Shown here: positions 1 through 12,136 of the stretch, piece after piece | Layout of the letters: every line of letters starts with the position of its first letter | How positions within the stretch are numbered: position 1 is the first letter of the stretch | Assembly: GCA_030141605.1 (NCBI GenBank) | Contig: JAQGDQ010000098.1 | Coordinates: 64,001-100,135 of the forward strand | From: Tubiluchus corallicola | Lineage: Eukaryota > Priapulida > Priapulimorpha > Priapulimorphida > Tubiluchidae | Length of the DNA stretch: 36,135 nt | Reading direction: 5' to 3' | Notes under the pieces: generated by a model | The model's input: the letters and a program-made list of their open reading frames with translations, nothing else | Database searches by the model: none | What the model was told of the DNA's origin: nothing | Translations under genes and position numbers: made by a program

Positions 1-63
1 TGGCAAATTTTAATATGTTTTTACAAAATCAAACTTATAAATGAAGTTTCAGGAATTCATTGC

Positions 64-455
64 TTAACGATGTAATGCATTCCAGCAGAAGACGGCTTCT
101 AAGCAATTGTTCAATATTTGGGCACAGATCTCTTCTGAAGTGATACCTAATGAATACTGACTGTGGATCTTGAGTGCCAAATGCCTAAAGCCATCATTGG
201 AGGTCTGGGCATTCCCCAGAAAATATTGGAAATTGTAAATAAATTCTTTTGCGTCTGCACCTGTCTTGGGTGTCTTACTGTTCCCTAAACATTCTGGGTG
301 CCTTTACCATGCTGAGCAAGCCATTAGGCATTAAATTTTGCATAAAGACAGATGCGAGTACCTTTACAATTACAGCAGCTTGATTAGCCTGCCTGATTGA
401 TTTTCGAGCTATGCTGTTTTTAAGAGAATCACTGTAATGCAATAAACTCGTAATT
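64..455 (-). pseudogene. Frame-broken coding-like remnant, family unknown
   Basis: Reading the - strand, one open stretch (about 455 down to 275) gives protein-like sequence including SIARKSIRQANQAAVIVKVL and ends at a TAA. A second frame opens at 303 and runs 79 codons to a TAA at 66-64; it includes KEFIYNFQYFLGNAQTSND and EEICAQILNNCLEAVFCWNA. The amino-acid composition is balanced, unlike the Lys/Asn/Ile/Phe-rich noise nearby, so both look like real coding sequence that was once joined. The frame changes at about 275-303. Either a frameshift has killed the gene or a very short intron lies there (a GTAAAG donor-like site is at 307-302). I do not recognise the family; a decayed transposon-encoded protein or a final exon of an unknown gene are both possible. 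It lies antisense to and upstream of the ACP6 exons. Confidence 0.4.
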
Positions 456-2548
456 TTTTTTAAGGAAAGGTGCTTGGTTGTGATGGCATGAACTATTAAT
501 TTGTTGCATCGAGCCAGTGCTGAACCTTTAATTTTAGAACTGAGTCAAACGGGATCAAACGTAGAAATAACAGAAAATGCTGGATGAGCTGAACGGGGTT
601 AAACTAGATGGTTCAAATTGGGTTCAATAGAAACCAGTGTTGAATCTAGTCAAATCGAACATTGTTTTGCTTATAAGTCGTATTGAAAAAATATTCATGA
701 TTTGTGAGGGTATTTTTACCTTATAATCTTAGCCCTATAACTTAACCTAGTAAAAGAAAAACTCGCTTTCCACACATCTAAAAGGCAGAACATTGAATGT
801 AGCTGCGTAATGTGATTGTACGCAGGTCTGTATTGTACGTTGGTGGCAAGTTTTTTTCAACGTCTCGCTTTTGCAGCTGTGCATGTTGCCTTGCATCTAC
901 TGTAAGTTATCGCTACAACAAGAAATACGAAGTACTGCATATGATCATTAATTTTAATTTTTTTTCGCCGCGGATTGATTAAGATTTTATTTAGAGAGTT
1001 TAATAACAAAAGTGCCACATTAATTAGCGAAATGGGTCTGTCGAACCACATAGGAGCGCTAAAACATCAGTGCTGGGCTAAATTGAACCAATCGGTTCTT
1101 CAATTAGCTTGATCTGCATCTTGCAATTCGAACACTTTTTCCCATCACCAATAACCAGTATCGCTTTATAACTATAGTGACTTAAATGCTATGCCTCTGA
1201 AATGCTCAATATCTACTTTTTATGATATTTGCCAAATTTTTTTATAGAAGATGGACTAGCAGATGCTCCCATTGGTGAAATAAGATGCACGTCTTTCTCC
1301 CATAGACAATATTGTAAATGTACAAAAATGTATTTCATTGGAATCTCACTGAAAAATTAATAGTGTTTATTTTTGTTTGGGTTACATTAATAACATCAGC
1401 TCCTACAAAGTCAAATGTCCTATAAATTTTGTTGCTTACACTCACACGTTATTTTTTGTGAAGCATAAAGAGTAATTGTTTATTTTAATGTAAATGCAGT
1501 GACTAAGTTATCCGTTTTCATAAAATGACAAGTGGTTTTAAAATGGTTCTGTTTAGTGTTCCTGTATTCAAACAAACATTTTTAGTGTTCAATAGCGTAA
1601 TGTTCATTTATAAAATCCAAAAAGTTTTTGTATTAAATTATAACCTGATGAAATAATGTAATGCAATGTTCCTTTTTTCATTTCATCACTATCTAGCTGT
1701 CACCCAGACATTCTGCTGTTGTGTTGTAGTGGCACTCATTAGACAAAAAAACATTCTTCATAAATGGAGCTTCAAAAATTTTTTTGAAATTTGATATCAC
1801 TTACATGCTATCTTGTTGCACGCAGGGTTTCCGTTAGCAGTAACACTGTACAAAATCAGTAGATTTAAATTCCCGCGATGACTGTAAGCACGGCCATTTT
1901 AACGGTAAGTCATCTGAAGCAAGTTTAGATAACATTGCGTAAAGCTTGAAAAAATAATGAGAGCCATTCGTAACACACACTTCACTAACTAAGCAAAAGT
2001 TTAAATTACTTTATATGTCAATAAGTCAAAAATATTATGTTTTTTGATGAGCCAGTGGTGCACACTTGAATGACTATGCAGTGCCATTTTACCAGTTGGC
2101 TCAAACATTTTACATTTTTAAGATTTTTTTCAATTGCACAAGTCTTTGAAACAGGTAAGCATAATGCTAAGTAATATGACTTTGTATGGAAAGTTTTTCT
2201 TGTGTACTTTAAAATTCCCCTTTCTTCCTCTTTTTTAGTCGGTTTTGAAATTATTCTGGCTCGGGATGCAAGCCAGAAATTAGCTTTGTTGCTCCTTAAT
2301 ATGCATGCTTAGTGGAGTTTTCCGTGACTCAGTCACGAAATTCACACGAGCAGAGTTTAAATAAAAAAACGTGTCAGTTTACCGCTTGTATAATTTTGCA
2401 TTGCATTTTTACATATTTTTCTGGGTGGAGGGCCTCTGGTTATGTGATAATATGTTAACAGTGTTGGAAATGGCTAAAATAAATTAAGCGAAATAAATTT
2501 ACAAAACTTTTTCTAAATACTATTTTTGTGCTTATGGATGCTCTACAG
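456..2548. other. Noncoding, presumed ACP6 intron or upstream sequence
   Basis: No convincing coding exon was found here. The first visible ACP6 exon starts in mid-codon at 2549, so this sequence is probably an intron or upstream part of that gene. It is AT-rich with many poly-T runs that mimic splice acceptors. Loosely repeated GGTTCAA/TTGAACC-type words occur at about 540-665 and 1060-1100. Confidence 0.5.
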
Positions 2549-2717
2549 GTTTGCCAAAGGAAGATTTCCGGTTGAATTTTATTCAGTACAGAGACATAAT
2601 TACAGCTATTGAAGCCCATGATATGCAAGTGCCAGAAGTTCTAGAAGGTTGGAAAGAAAAAATTGCAAAACACGCTACCAACATGTTAACTTTCCTATGT
2701 TGCGGCCGTCCCGAGAA
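2549..2717 (+). CDS. ACP6: ACP6 exon a
   Basis: The acceptor is CTCTACAG ending at 2548 and the donor is GTGAGT at 2718. The exon begins with the last two bases of a split codon and encodes LPKEDFRLNFIQYRDIITA followed by IEAHDMQVPEVLEGW. It ends in PE plus AA of a split Asn codon completed by the next exon. Confidence 0.85.
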
Positions 2718-5700
2718 GTGAGTGTCATCAATTTTGTTACATGATTTTGGTGTGGGAAATATGTTATAGATGTATTATTTGGACATATTTTGCATCTGAT
2801 TTATATTTAGTATACTTTTGTATACTAAGAAAACCCTTGGGCTGATTTTTTTCATTTTTGTTTGGCATCTATTTTTAGACATTGACTCAACTTTAAATAA
2901 CATCAAAACAATAGTACACATAGTAGAAAACTTGCAGGATAAACATCTCGGGCATGAGCTCAGAGAATGGCATGATTAAAAAGGTTGGGATTGTTTAATG
3001 CTCAAGATAGGAACCAAAATATAAAAATTAGGTCAGACTGCTTTGTCACACATGAGTAAACCACATTGGAGTAGGCATAATTAAGTGATAGTTAGTCATG
3101 AGCAGTTTGAGCACTATGTTCAGTCATACGTTTAAACTGCACACAAGTGTTAAACGTGGTCATAAACACAACACGATAAACGGCACTATACGTGAGTTAA
3201 ATTCAGCCCATATCTACAATCACTCGACAGGTTTAAGCAATGAGAGCCCGGCAAATTGGAGTCATCTGAAGGTTAACAAATTCAAACTTTGGCCGAGTAT
3301 ATGCTAGCGTGACATGTGGCCGATGTCCTACTTGCCAAAATATACTTGCATATAGCTGTGTGTATAAAAATACATAATTATATTGATTATTTTTCCAAAG
3401 GTTTTTTTTTTGCCAAAATCACAACCAATTCTTTGGTTTCAGTAAAATGGCCTTGGTAACTAATACTAAATTTTGTCACAAAGATCTCAAAGAGTAAGCC
3501 CAAATGAAACATATAAATATGAAAAGATCAAGGAATTAAAAAACTGTTCTTTCAAAAAATACAACTAAGGGAAGGATGTTGTACAAATATGCAGCTGCTG
3601 AATTATCTACAGGCCCAAATGCAATAATACATATATGTAAAGAAGTTGTATGTGGTATATAACCCAAATTTAACTAGTTAGACTAGAAGTTTAATGGGAT
3701 TTATTACCGAGAGATTTAACTGCCAGCCTTAGATTTGAATGGCACGTGTGCACAGAAGGAGATTGCTGGACTCGTTCGCACTGTAAGGAAAACAATGGAG
3801 GTGCCATGTTGTTATACAAAAACAGTTAGGCAAATATACTGTTAGGCAAATAATAGATGCTATGTTTTAGGCAAAAACAGCAGTGTGCAAGCACATTCGA
3901 GAATTATTCATCGATATGCAGACTAGTAATAACAGTTTTTTTAAATTGTTCATCGCTCGTGTGAGATTTCCCTATGGCACAGATTGCATACAACCACACC
4001 AGAGGCATTCCTTTTGGAATCTGTAAGCCATAAGCAAGAGCGTGGCCAAAGATTAGTAGTGTTATTAATATTATCACTGATACATTATACGTCAATAATC
4101 AGGCCAAGCAAACAATAAATACAGTTTATAATGTATGGGTACTTTAGTGTAGAATTCAGATTGCTATGTACTGTTACTTCAACGTAACTGTTTTGAGCTG
4201 AACGAAAGAGAATAAATGTAAAACCATAAAGCTAGGGTTTATGTTCGTAACCCAAAAAATTCATTTGATGCATTCTAGATTTGATTTTTTAACAACAAGG
4301 ACTGGTAACATGCGTATTAGTGCACATAATTATATTCTGTGCCCTGTACTTTTTTAGATAAATGTTTGAAATTATGTACGTTCAGCAGTAATGCCACTTG
4401 TAATGCTTAAATTTGCGTACGCCTTTGTTTCAGTCATGACAAAACGCTAAAGCTTGGCACTGGACCTGTGTTTCATATGGTTTTATGCAATGCCATGAAT
4501 GTGCTCAACCAAAAACGGTAAGCTCAGAACCTACATTTGTAATTTTTTGTTATAATGTGAAACATTTTTACTTTTTTTATGCTCTTGAGAAATGAACTCT
4601 CATTTATGATTTTTTTACATAATTATCTTACTCACTGTTTAATACATTCTCATTTACTATAATTACAATTTTTGTTGCTGAGATCAGAAAAGAAATGTTA
4701 AAAGCAGACTTCTGGAGTGAGCTATGGATGGTCCAAATCATTTCAGGTAAAACTTGGAAGAGGTGACAATGCAGTTATGTCAGTGAAAGAAGTTTAAAGG
4801 AAAACAGTATGATTTTTCATATAATGTCCCACTAGTGATGATGTCACAGCTGAAGTGCAACAGCACAACATTTCACGAGCATCTTGCACGTGCTTGCGAA
4901 AAAGAATATTGAAATACAGTGCTACTGTACAACATTCAATGTGATACATAAAAACTCAGCAAATTTTAAGTTTAAAAATTTAAATTTCAAGCTTACCTTT
5001 ATGCAAAACAAGAGCACTCGAATGTGTCACGTCACAACTGAACTGAAAGATGCAGGCGCTAGTGCCCTTTTAACTAGTGAATGGCGAAATACATGTAACA
5101 GTGAAGAGTTCTGCAACGTAAATTATTCTTAAAAATGTAAAAAGTTCCCTTTTAATATTTTATATTTTAGATTGTTTTAAGCTATTGTTTAAGTTTGGGT
5201 CTTAAACTGTAAGTGAGTCATAAAGCAACTTCTTCAGTTAGAAATGGTCAACCGTAGCATCTGCAAATATCAATGTTCAGTTAACTGTCCAATAGAGGTT
5301 TGCTTTTGCTGCAGCAATATGAATCAGCTCATACAGAAAAGACATTTGTTTGCAGTTGCGTTCTGTTATGTTCATATCTGTAATGCAAAGTATTTGATAT
5401 TTCATTAATTGCTGGTATAATTTTATCTGTTGAGTTGCTGATGCAATATTAATACAAAAATCTTCGCTCTGCAATAACCTTGTAGTTTTAGCTGTTTTCA
5501 GAGTTTGAGGGTACAGCCTTGTCATTAACTTGTAGACAGTTTTATCTGTGTAATTATAATTATGATTTGGGCGGCAAGAAGACCTGTTTATTTTAAATAA
5601 ACCAGAATATTTCATTCTTAAAAAGTAATGTGTTTTCAGATTTCACAAAATGGAATTATATTCTTGCCATGACACAACGTTGCACGGCATGCTAGTGACG

Positions 5701-6017
5701 CTAGGCATACCAGAAGATTTCTGGCCTCCGTACTGTGCCGAACTCGTTATAGAGACATATCGGGACAAGCAACACAATTCTTGGGTACAAGTCAAGTATT
5801 TGGGGCAGGTGAGTTACATTTTCCAAGTTACTGTAGTAATATTCTGAAACAATATTATCTGCATTCCTAGTGTCATTTTACTTGATACAAGATAATTTAT
5901 AACAACATTTTGAATTCATTTTGTTTCTCAAGGTCTCATGGTTGTCTTTAACATACCAAATTATAGGCACAATGCCGCATTATGTAAGTGCAAATTATAG
6001 TGTTATCTTGTTGACTA

Positions 6018-6051
<34 letters not shown>

Positions 6052-6086
6052 GTAGTAGTAGTAGTAGTAGTATTATTATTATAATT

Positions 6087-6140
<54 letters not shown>

Positions 6141-6141
6141 G

Positions 6142-6211
<70 letters not shown>

Positions 6212-7584
6212 TGCTGCTGCTGCTACTACTACTACTATTATTATTATAAGACTTGATGAGAAACTAGTAGCTGCAACATGCAGCAGTAGATCTCAAACCA
6301 TTTCTAGACAGAAGTCTTAGCCTTTTTTGTACAACGTTAGTTTGTAAATTTAAATTTGCTTTGTGCGCAATTTGTTAGCCATTAATGGTTTTTGGAACCT
6401 TTGGCACAGATCCCACATTATTTCTACTACGAATAAATACTCGTAATAAACAGCCAGTGTTAATCATTGTAGCTAGTCTATCACAATGTGATGGCACCTA
6501 ACTGATCTAAATAAAATTCTTTGAATTTTCTCTTCCATTTTGATTTCTGTTGACATTCAGATTGAGAGATATGCTTATCAAGTTGATAGTAGAAACAATA
6601 AATTTTTGGGAAATCTTTTCATTCAAAAACAAGAGAGGATAAATGAAGACTATTACTTATAAATTTTTGTATATAGTTCTCAGTATCTACTGTGAAGGAT
6701 GTTCTTGAAATGTGAAATTCGAAATTTTATTAAAAATTTGAAATCTGACATTGAAATTTTTATGTTTATCACGTTCAGTACTATAGAAACATTCACTGCA
6801 AGGTGACAATCTGCCACTATTGTTAAAACATACTGCTATATCATATCTCTTACTCTATCATGACCATAATAAAATAATTGTACTCAGACAGTGAAATATC
6901 CACTGCACAGTGAACTAGAGAAGCAAAGACTCATGTAAGCAGCACTGACATGTGAACCAAAAAAGAAAATGGAAAAGGGGTTAAACCACATAGGAATGGA
7001 GTAAGGATATGTTTGAGGAAGTAATAGGAAGAAAGACAGCAAGTTAGTCTTGATCATGACAGTAATCTTGTTGTGACATACTGATAGGATATGGGTACAT
7101 TCCATAATCACGTTATACATATGCAAGTGCATTTTATGGGAAAGCAAGTATAGTAAATGCATACAAGACAGAGTAAATACAGTATACCTGTACTGTAACA
7201 AACTAGGAAGGTGAATGTCAAACCAGACACTGGGATGCCAACCTGAGCCTCCCTTGTGGACAAATGCTATCATTGGTAGTAGATTTATCTATTGTAATAT
7301 AGGCTAGATTGGACAGCAGAAATAATCATTGTATGCTAAATTCATTGTAGTTTTCTGCTGTAGGCCTAATAAAGGTGTACTTTACTTCCAAGCCATTTGT
7401 TTCTGGTTATACACATCTTTTTCAGGTGCAAAAGTTACCAACGTGTAGAACGACGTTATGTACAATGAAGGAGTTTACTGATACCGTAAGAAAATATGCA
7501 CTGTCCCCGGAAGAGTACAAAGCGATGTGTGGCATTGAGGGTGAGGATAAATTAGAAGCTCATCATCGCCCTGCGGGTGTATGA
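2549..7584 (+). CDS. ACP6: ACP6-like lysophosphatidic acid phosphatase, 3' half (four exons)
   Basis: Histidine acid phosphatase family. ACP6-type enzymes hydrolyse lysophosphatidic acid to monoacylglycerol and phosphate and are mitochondrial in vertebrates. Four exons join cleanly: 2549-2717, 4434-4517, 5640-5808 and 7426-7584, with compatible phases (2, 2, 0) and GTGAGT/GTAAGC/GTGAGT donors. They give about 192 C-terminal residues; human ACP6 has roughly 428, so more than half, including the N-terminal RHGxRxP active-site motif, is upstream of the window. Exon 3 carries LYSCHDTTLHGMLVTLGIP, with the His-Asp pair that is the family's C-terminal catalytic motif, followed by WPPYCAEL, closely resembling human ACP6. 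The last exon has the ACP6-like YALSPEEYKAMC just before the stop. No frameshift or internal stop is seen. I identified ACP6 over other acid phosphatases from remembered similarity in exons 3 and 4. It converges on SELENOS. Confidence 0.88.
2718..4433 (+). other. ACP6: ACP6 intron
   Basis: A 1716-nt intron with consensus ends (GTGAGT..TTTCAG). Short open frames at 3098-3307 (+) and 3904-4095 (-) have no recognisable content. Nothing else was identified. Confidence 0.7.
4434..4517 (+). CDS. ACP6: ACP6 exon b
   Basis: The acceptor is TTTGTTTCAG ending at 4433 and the donor is GTAAGC at 4518. It encodes HDKTLKLGTGPVFHMVLCNA then MNVLNQK, aligning with the segment just before the catalytic His-Asp block in ACP6. 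It ends in CG, completed to an Arg codon by the A at 5640. Confidence 0.83.
4794..5205 (+). mobile_element. TTAA-flanked MITE-like element, copy A
   Basis: About 410 bp in the ACP6 intron between exons b and c. It begins TTAAAGGAAAAC and ends near TTAA at 5202. Blocks are shared, in the same order and orientation, with 16341-16962: TGATTTTTCATAT near the start; ACGAGCAT then TTGCAC; CAGTGCTACTGTA; TGCAGGCGCTAG; AACTAGTGAATGGCGAAAT; and a TAAG..TGGGTC block near the end. It has no coding capacity. The TTAA ends suggest a piggyBac-type non-autonomous element; that class call is inference. Confidence 0.6.
5640..5808 (+). CDS. ACP6: ACP6 exon c with catalytic His-Asp
   Basis: The acceptor is TGTTTTCAG ending at 5639 and the donor is GTGAGT at 5809. 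After the split Arg codon it reads FHKMELYSCHDTTLHGMLV and then TLGIPEDFWPPYCAELVIE. The HD in SCHDTT is the conserved second active-site motif of histidine acid phosphatases, which supplies the proton-donor Asp. It ends in phase 0 after LGQ. Confidence 0.9.
6017..6247. repeat. (ATT)n microsatellite
   Basis: About 230 bp of ATT trinucleotides in the ACP6 intron, interrupted by AGT blocks near 6050-6070 and closed by CTG and CTA triplets near 6210-6237. The rest of the intron (5809-7425) shows no exon. Confidence 0.95.
7426..7584 (+). CDS. ACP6: ACP6 terminal coding exon
   Basis: The acceptor is TCTTTTTCAG ending at 7425 and the stop is TGA at 7582-7584. It encodes VQKLPTCRTTLCTMKEFTD and then YALSPEEYKAMCGIEG and a short polar tail. 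The LSPEEY block near the end matches the position and pattern seen in ACP6. No AATAAA was seen in the first few hundred bases after the stop, so the 3' end of the mRNA is not placed. Confidence 0.87.
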   Translation: MQKLPTCRTTLCTMKEFTDTVRKYALSPEEYKAMCGIEGEDKLEAHHRPAGV

Positions 7585-10277
7585 TACTGCCATCATTGCA
7601 GAGTCCTCCGGCTCGGTTTTTTCTTCTAGCAAATTTAGTGTAGAATGAATTTTTTAAATGACTGCCATTGTAAGAGAAGTCAACTCATTATAAGGTGCCA
7701 CTTGCCAATTAGCTTTTATCTAAAACACGATCATGAGAATAGTAATTTTTATACTTTATTGTAACACTGTTAGAAGAGTAAACTTAGTTGTGTATTAGTT
7801 ATAATCTTTGCGTTACAAGCAAAAAGTTTCTAATTCTAATTTTCTTATTTGTTAATGTGTTTCAAAATTTTTGTTTATTTTTATAACAAACATTGTGATG
7901 AAAAACCAATCTGTCAAATTAGCTTACTACTGTTTCGGATAAATCATTATGTCGGAATTTGCTTACTGCGTGCTCCGTGCATTGATTGCAATTTAAATAA
8001 TGTGATTAACTATGTCAGAGATTTTATTTTCTGGTTTTGATACAAACACTTCTGGTAACAATTCCTATAATGCAAATTCAGGGTTTATAACATTGTGCAA
8101 ACTGTTCAATAATTTTCTCTCTTTCAATGTCATGGACAGCTTGCAGCATCAATGCAGACACTAACCACCTTCATTCAACTCGTGCAAAACAAAATTTGGT
8201 AAATTTTCTTGGCTAGCAAAGGTATTTTTGCAGTCGTTTTGGTTGCAAGTTGGCTATGTGGTTATAAACTTATGACTAACAGTTAATCGACTAGTAGCTA
8301 ACTCGACACAATATTTTGTAATTAAGGCTATGAGGTTTGAATGATATAAGGAGCAAAACATGTTAATTTGCTTTTACAGAATTATGTAGTCCATTTACTA
8401 TTTTTGTATATCATTATTAGAAAATGTAGCAAACGTTTGCCTAAATTTTGGTTCTCACGTGGCAGCAAATAGTGCAATTACAAGTCTATTGCTGCATCTG
8501 ATTAACTTGCTGGCCATTGAGAAATTTCAGTTTTTACACAATATTTTTTAATTTTGTTATAGTGAGTATTTGCAAGCGAAAACAGCCAATGGATCTATTA
8601 AGACAGGTTCTGAAGCTTGTAATGGCAACATTTTTATTGCAAGACCTTTTTTGGCTTTATGCATTTTGAGTAAATTTCACCAAGTATTTTATGCTGTACT
8701 GGTTGTTATGGAGGACTTGCAGATTTTCTCAAATAGCTAAATTATCTGAATATTTTAACAAAATCAGCCAATATCTGCAAATAGCTAAAGAATATCCAAC
8801 CGCAATATGTTATGTATGCAAGCGGTGAACATAGATTTTTTTTGTGCGCTAATGATATTTGTAAAACAAAATTGTACAATTTCACCCAGCAGCAAGCCAC
8901 AACTTAGCTAGAACAATAGATTGCCATTGTGTTCATAAAATGCACCCCCCCTATGTGTATTGTCGATTGTCCTGCTGTTTCTAATAACACAGTGTAGACT
9001 GGGCATTAGTAAAGTTAGCATTGCTATAGTGATGGAGTGATTTTTGTCTGCAATCTAAGGGCAAGTTAAAAAGGCATTGCGGGTGTTTAATTGCACTGTT
9101 TGCAGTCCTATGTGTATCCTATGAGATTTCAATGGATGGAAATTCTGTGTTAATTAACAATGATAGATTTGATCAGTGTTTCGGACGAGCAATACCAGGC
9201 TCGGTTGAAATTTTGTAACGGTTTTCGTCAGGTATATTCAATAGCAGGTGTTCAAGTCTAGTCATCTTTAAACACTGATGTTTGTTTTTACCTATATAGG
9301 AAATATCTCTGTGTGCTGTTGCTGTGTCACCCACTGACTGATTTGTAATTACCATTTTAACTTTCTTACTAATATTGATTTTTCAAGGAGAGGTGGCCTA
9401 TATTGATGGACTACTACTTGGTAATGTTTTCCTTGTCTTGGTAAAAGCAATCTTGTCAATCTTTCTTTCTAAAATATTCACTCTGATATTAATATTTGTT
9501 TTTACTGCTAACGTACTATGTCTTCCTTGTGCTTAAGTCTTCACACTGCCAGCTACAGTACTAATGTTATCAAATGCTCTGGTCTTCTGTTGATATTTCT
9601 ATTTGATTTATTGCTAGGAAATTTAGCAAAATTACTGTGTTAAATTTGATGCATTTAAATCATGACGATTTCGTTTTGTAGATTTTGTGAGTAATTTTGT
9701 CATGTGGATGCTTCTACATGACTTACGACATGTAGTTGGCTATATTCTTACTGCATTAGACCTAGTAACTGCCTATTTGTAACTTAATTGTTATTTAGCT
9801 AATATTTCTTGTTTGCAGCTAGCAGTGACGCTATAGGAGGCCTCAAACTCGTCTGGTAGCGATGTGCAAAAATGTAAGGGTTTGTATTTGTATTATTATG
9901 GCAGAATTATTCCTGCACAACCTTGTTTGCCAGTAAAGAACACTGAGCATTGGGCTCTGCTTGTTTCTAAATGCGTAAAGAAGACTGAATGATAGTCTGT
10001 GATTGTTGTTAAATGAATAGTTGTAGGCGATTTTACTACCATTGTTCATTAAATGCAAGTTAACTCCATTGTACCTGCACAATTTTAAGACGTGGCCTTT
10101 TACTCACACAACTTAGTAGAACTTTACACATAACAATTGATGCTAGTATAAACTGCCTTTATGAACCATTACGGTGTGATGTAAATGGTGAATATTTTTT
10201 GCAAGTAATACATAAAATTACGTACATTTATGGGTACAATTTTAATGATTTTATTAACTGGTTCTCAACTTCTAGGG
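7585..10277. other. Intergenic, including ACP6 3' UTR
   Basis: No gene was recognised. The beginning must be ACP6 3' UTR. Short open frames at 7849-8040 (+) and 9173-9355 (-) have no recognisable motif, although the second (about 9170-9300) has a less AT-biased composition. Confidence 0.5.
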
Positions 10278-10451
10278 ACCATTGTGCTTCATCAACAAAT
10301 TTTAAGGATTTGTTTTTAAATTCAAAACATACATTGCAATAAATTGTAGTTTTTCACCACAGTAACCATTGTGCTTCATCAACAAATTTTAAGGATTTGT
10401 TTTTAAATTCAAAACATACATTGCAATAAATTGTAGTTTTTCACCACAGTA
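10278..10451. repeat. Perfect tandem duplication, 2 x 87 bp
   Basis: The unit beginning ACCATTGTGCTTCATC at 10278-10364 is repeated without a visible mismatch at 10365-10451. Sequence identity implies a recent event. It lies between the two convergent genes and has no coding content. Confidence 0.95.
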
Positions 10452-12050
10452 TTGATATAGCTCATATTAGTCATTGTTGGTAATTCAGTAGTAATTCGGT
10501 CCATGTTTTTTTTCTTGTGGAAGCAAAAGTTACAAGGTTAAATAATGTGACGACTTGTTTTAATTTATGCAGTCATTTCTACTTTGCTGGACACCAAAGA
10601 AAATTGTGAGTTAATGGAATTACGGGTTGCTTGAGTTTAATGCTAGCTCACCAGGCTTGGGGCTTTGATATAAGTTAAGATTAGCAAGCAATCCGATATC
10701 AGTGTCTTTGGTTGTATTATCTTTACTTTGTTGCCGAAAGATGCATTTTTATTATACAATTGTATTTTAAACGGGTGTGTTTAAATCCTTACGTAAAACT
10801 TTTCTATCCTTGCTATTTTGAATGCTTTCTGTCAGAACAGAAACTTTGCAAACTCTGTTGTTATTGTTGTTGTTATAACCTTATGAAGTTATTTAGTTGT
10901 AGTGTGATATTTATAAATATGGAATAATAAAAACAATGAGACAGTAATTATAAAAGTGTATTGTAATCATTTGAATGAGATGAATAGAATTTGTTTGCAC
11001 AATTTATGTAAAATAGATCTTGCTAACTAGTAAGTTTGACTTGTGTGCGAGGAGTATTGCTTCACGTCACAAGGCAATGTGACTAACACATTTCTGCGAT
11101 AATCACTTGGTGCCCTCATGAATAAAATGGTACTACTTGTGTGACACCAAAACGTGTTGTAGCGATGTTCAAATCCAGCATCTCTTCTATAATGAGCTAC
11201 TGCACTTTTTGCCATCTGAAGAGTTGCAGATGTACAAGAGCAGAAATAGTTATCAGCATGTTTTAAATTTTGTTAGACCACACAAAAAACAATTCACTTG
11301 GGAAGACAAATAAACAACTGTGGAACCTCAGTTACATCACAATGTAATTACTCAAATGTCAGTTACTGAATTTCATCATACTGGCAGTTGAAAGTAAAAA
11401 CTGACAGAGAAAATTAGAAGATAAAATGGATACAAGTACAAATGTCTTGTGAATGATCTATGTGCCCCAAAATTTTCAATGTATTGCTTCATATCTGTGT
11501 GTTAGATTTTTTCCAGTAGACAAAGTGATTGCACACATTGTTAGATTACAGACATTGGCTTTGGAATATGAAAAATGCACTTCACAGATTTGTTAAGCAT
11601 TTGTTGCCTTCACCTGGTGGCACAGTGAAATCTACTGCCAGTGCTGACAAGCAAATAAAATCATCTTAATCACATGCTAATGTGCGAAATTAATTATTAG
11701 TCGGGTCGGACTTTTGAAACCAGCTTGTAATGTTCATTGAAGGTCTAGCTGCCGTAGCATTAAGCATATTTTATAACATTGAAAAATTCTCTCAGGATCT
11801 CACATCATTGGTTCACAAATTTAGAAACTACCCCACACCAAACAAGACACCCACAAAAAATTTTAAGTATTAGTCATGATATTTCTAGTTTTTCTGGATC
11901 TATGTCAATGTGTCATATTCTTTTTCGTTAATTGTAGCTAGTTACTTGATGCCTACTAGCCTTGGCCTTGCTTGAGAAACCCATATTAAAAAAATTGATT
12001 TGTCCATATTATATGACTTTTACTTTCTTAGCCACAATTCAAAAGTAACA
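10452..12050. other. Intergenic, between convergent 3' ends
   Basis: No gene was seen. The short open frames at 10712-10927 (+) and 11027-11215 (-) read as AT-rich noise. The SELENOS transcript probably ends just inside or above this stretch. Confidence 0.5.
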
Positions 12051-12072
12051 AATTCAAATTTAAATTTAAAAC

Positions 12073-12098
12073 TTTATTTTTTACTTTATAATTTTATT
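12073..12098 (-). promoter_or_regulatory. SELENOS: SELENOS candidate poly(A) signals
   Basis: Two AATAAA hexamers on the - strand (12098-12093 and 12078-12073) lie about 40-60 nt beyond the SECIS. This spacing suits cleavage shortly after, near 12050. In an AT-rich region such hexamers also occur by chance. Confidence 0.5.
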
Positions 12099-12136
12099 AT
12101 TTTAATAAATAGCATTGAGCAAACGACAAGCAACAA

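Noticed and set aside
1246-1380. An open frame following a TTTTATAG acceptor (DGLADAPIGEIRCTSF...) as an upstream ACP6 exon
   Set aside because: It has no recognisable ACP6 similarity and no good donor in phase with exon a.
5277-5615. A 112-codon - strand ORF in the ACP6 intron before exon c
   Set aside because: It is antisense intronic sequence with no recognisable motif, in an AT-rich stretch.
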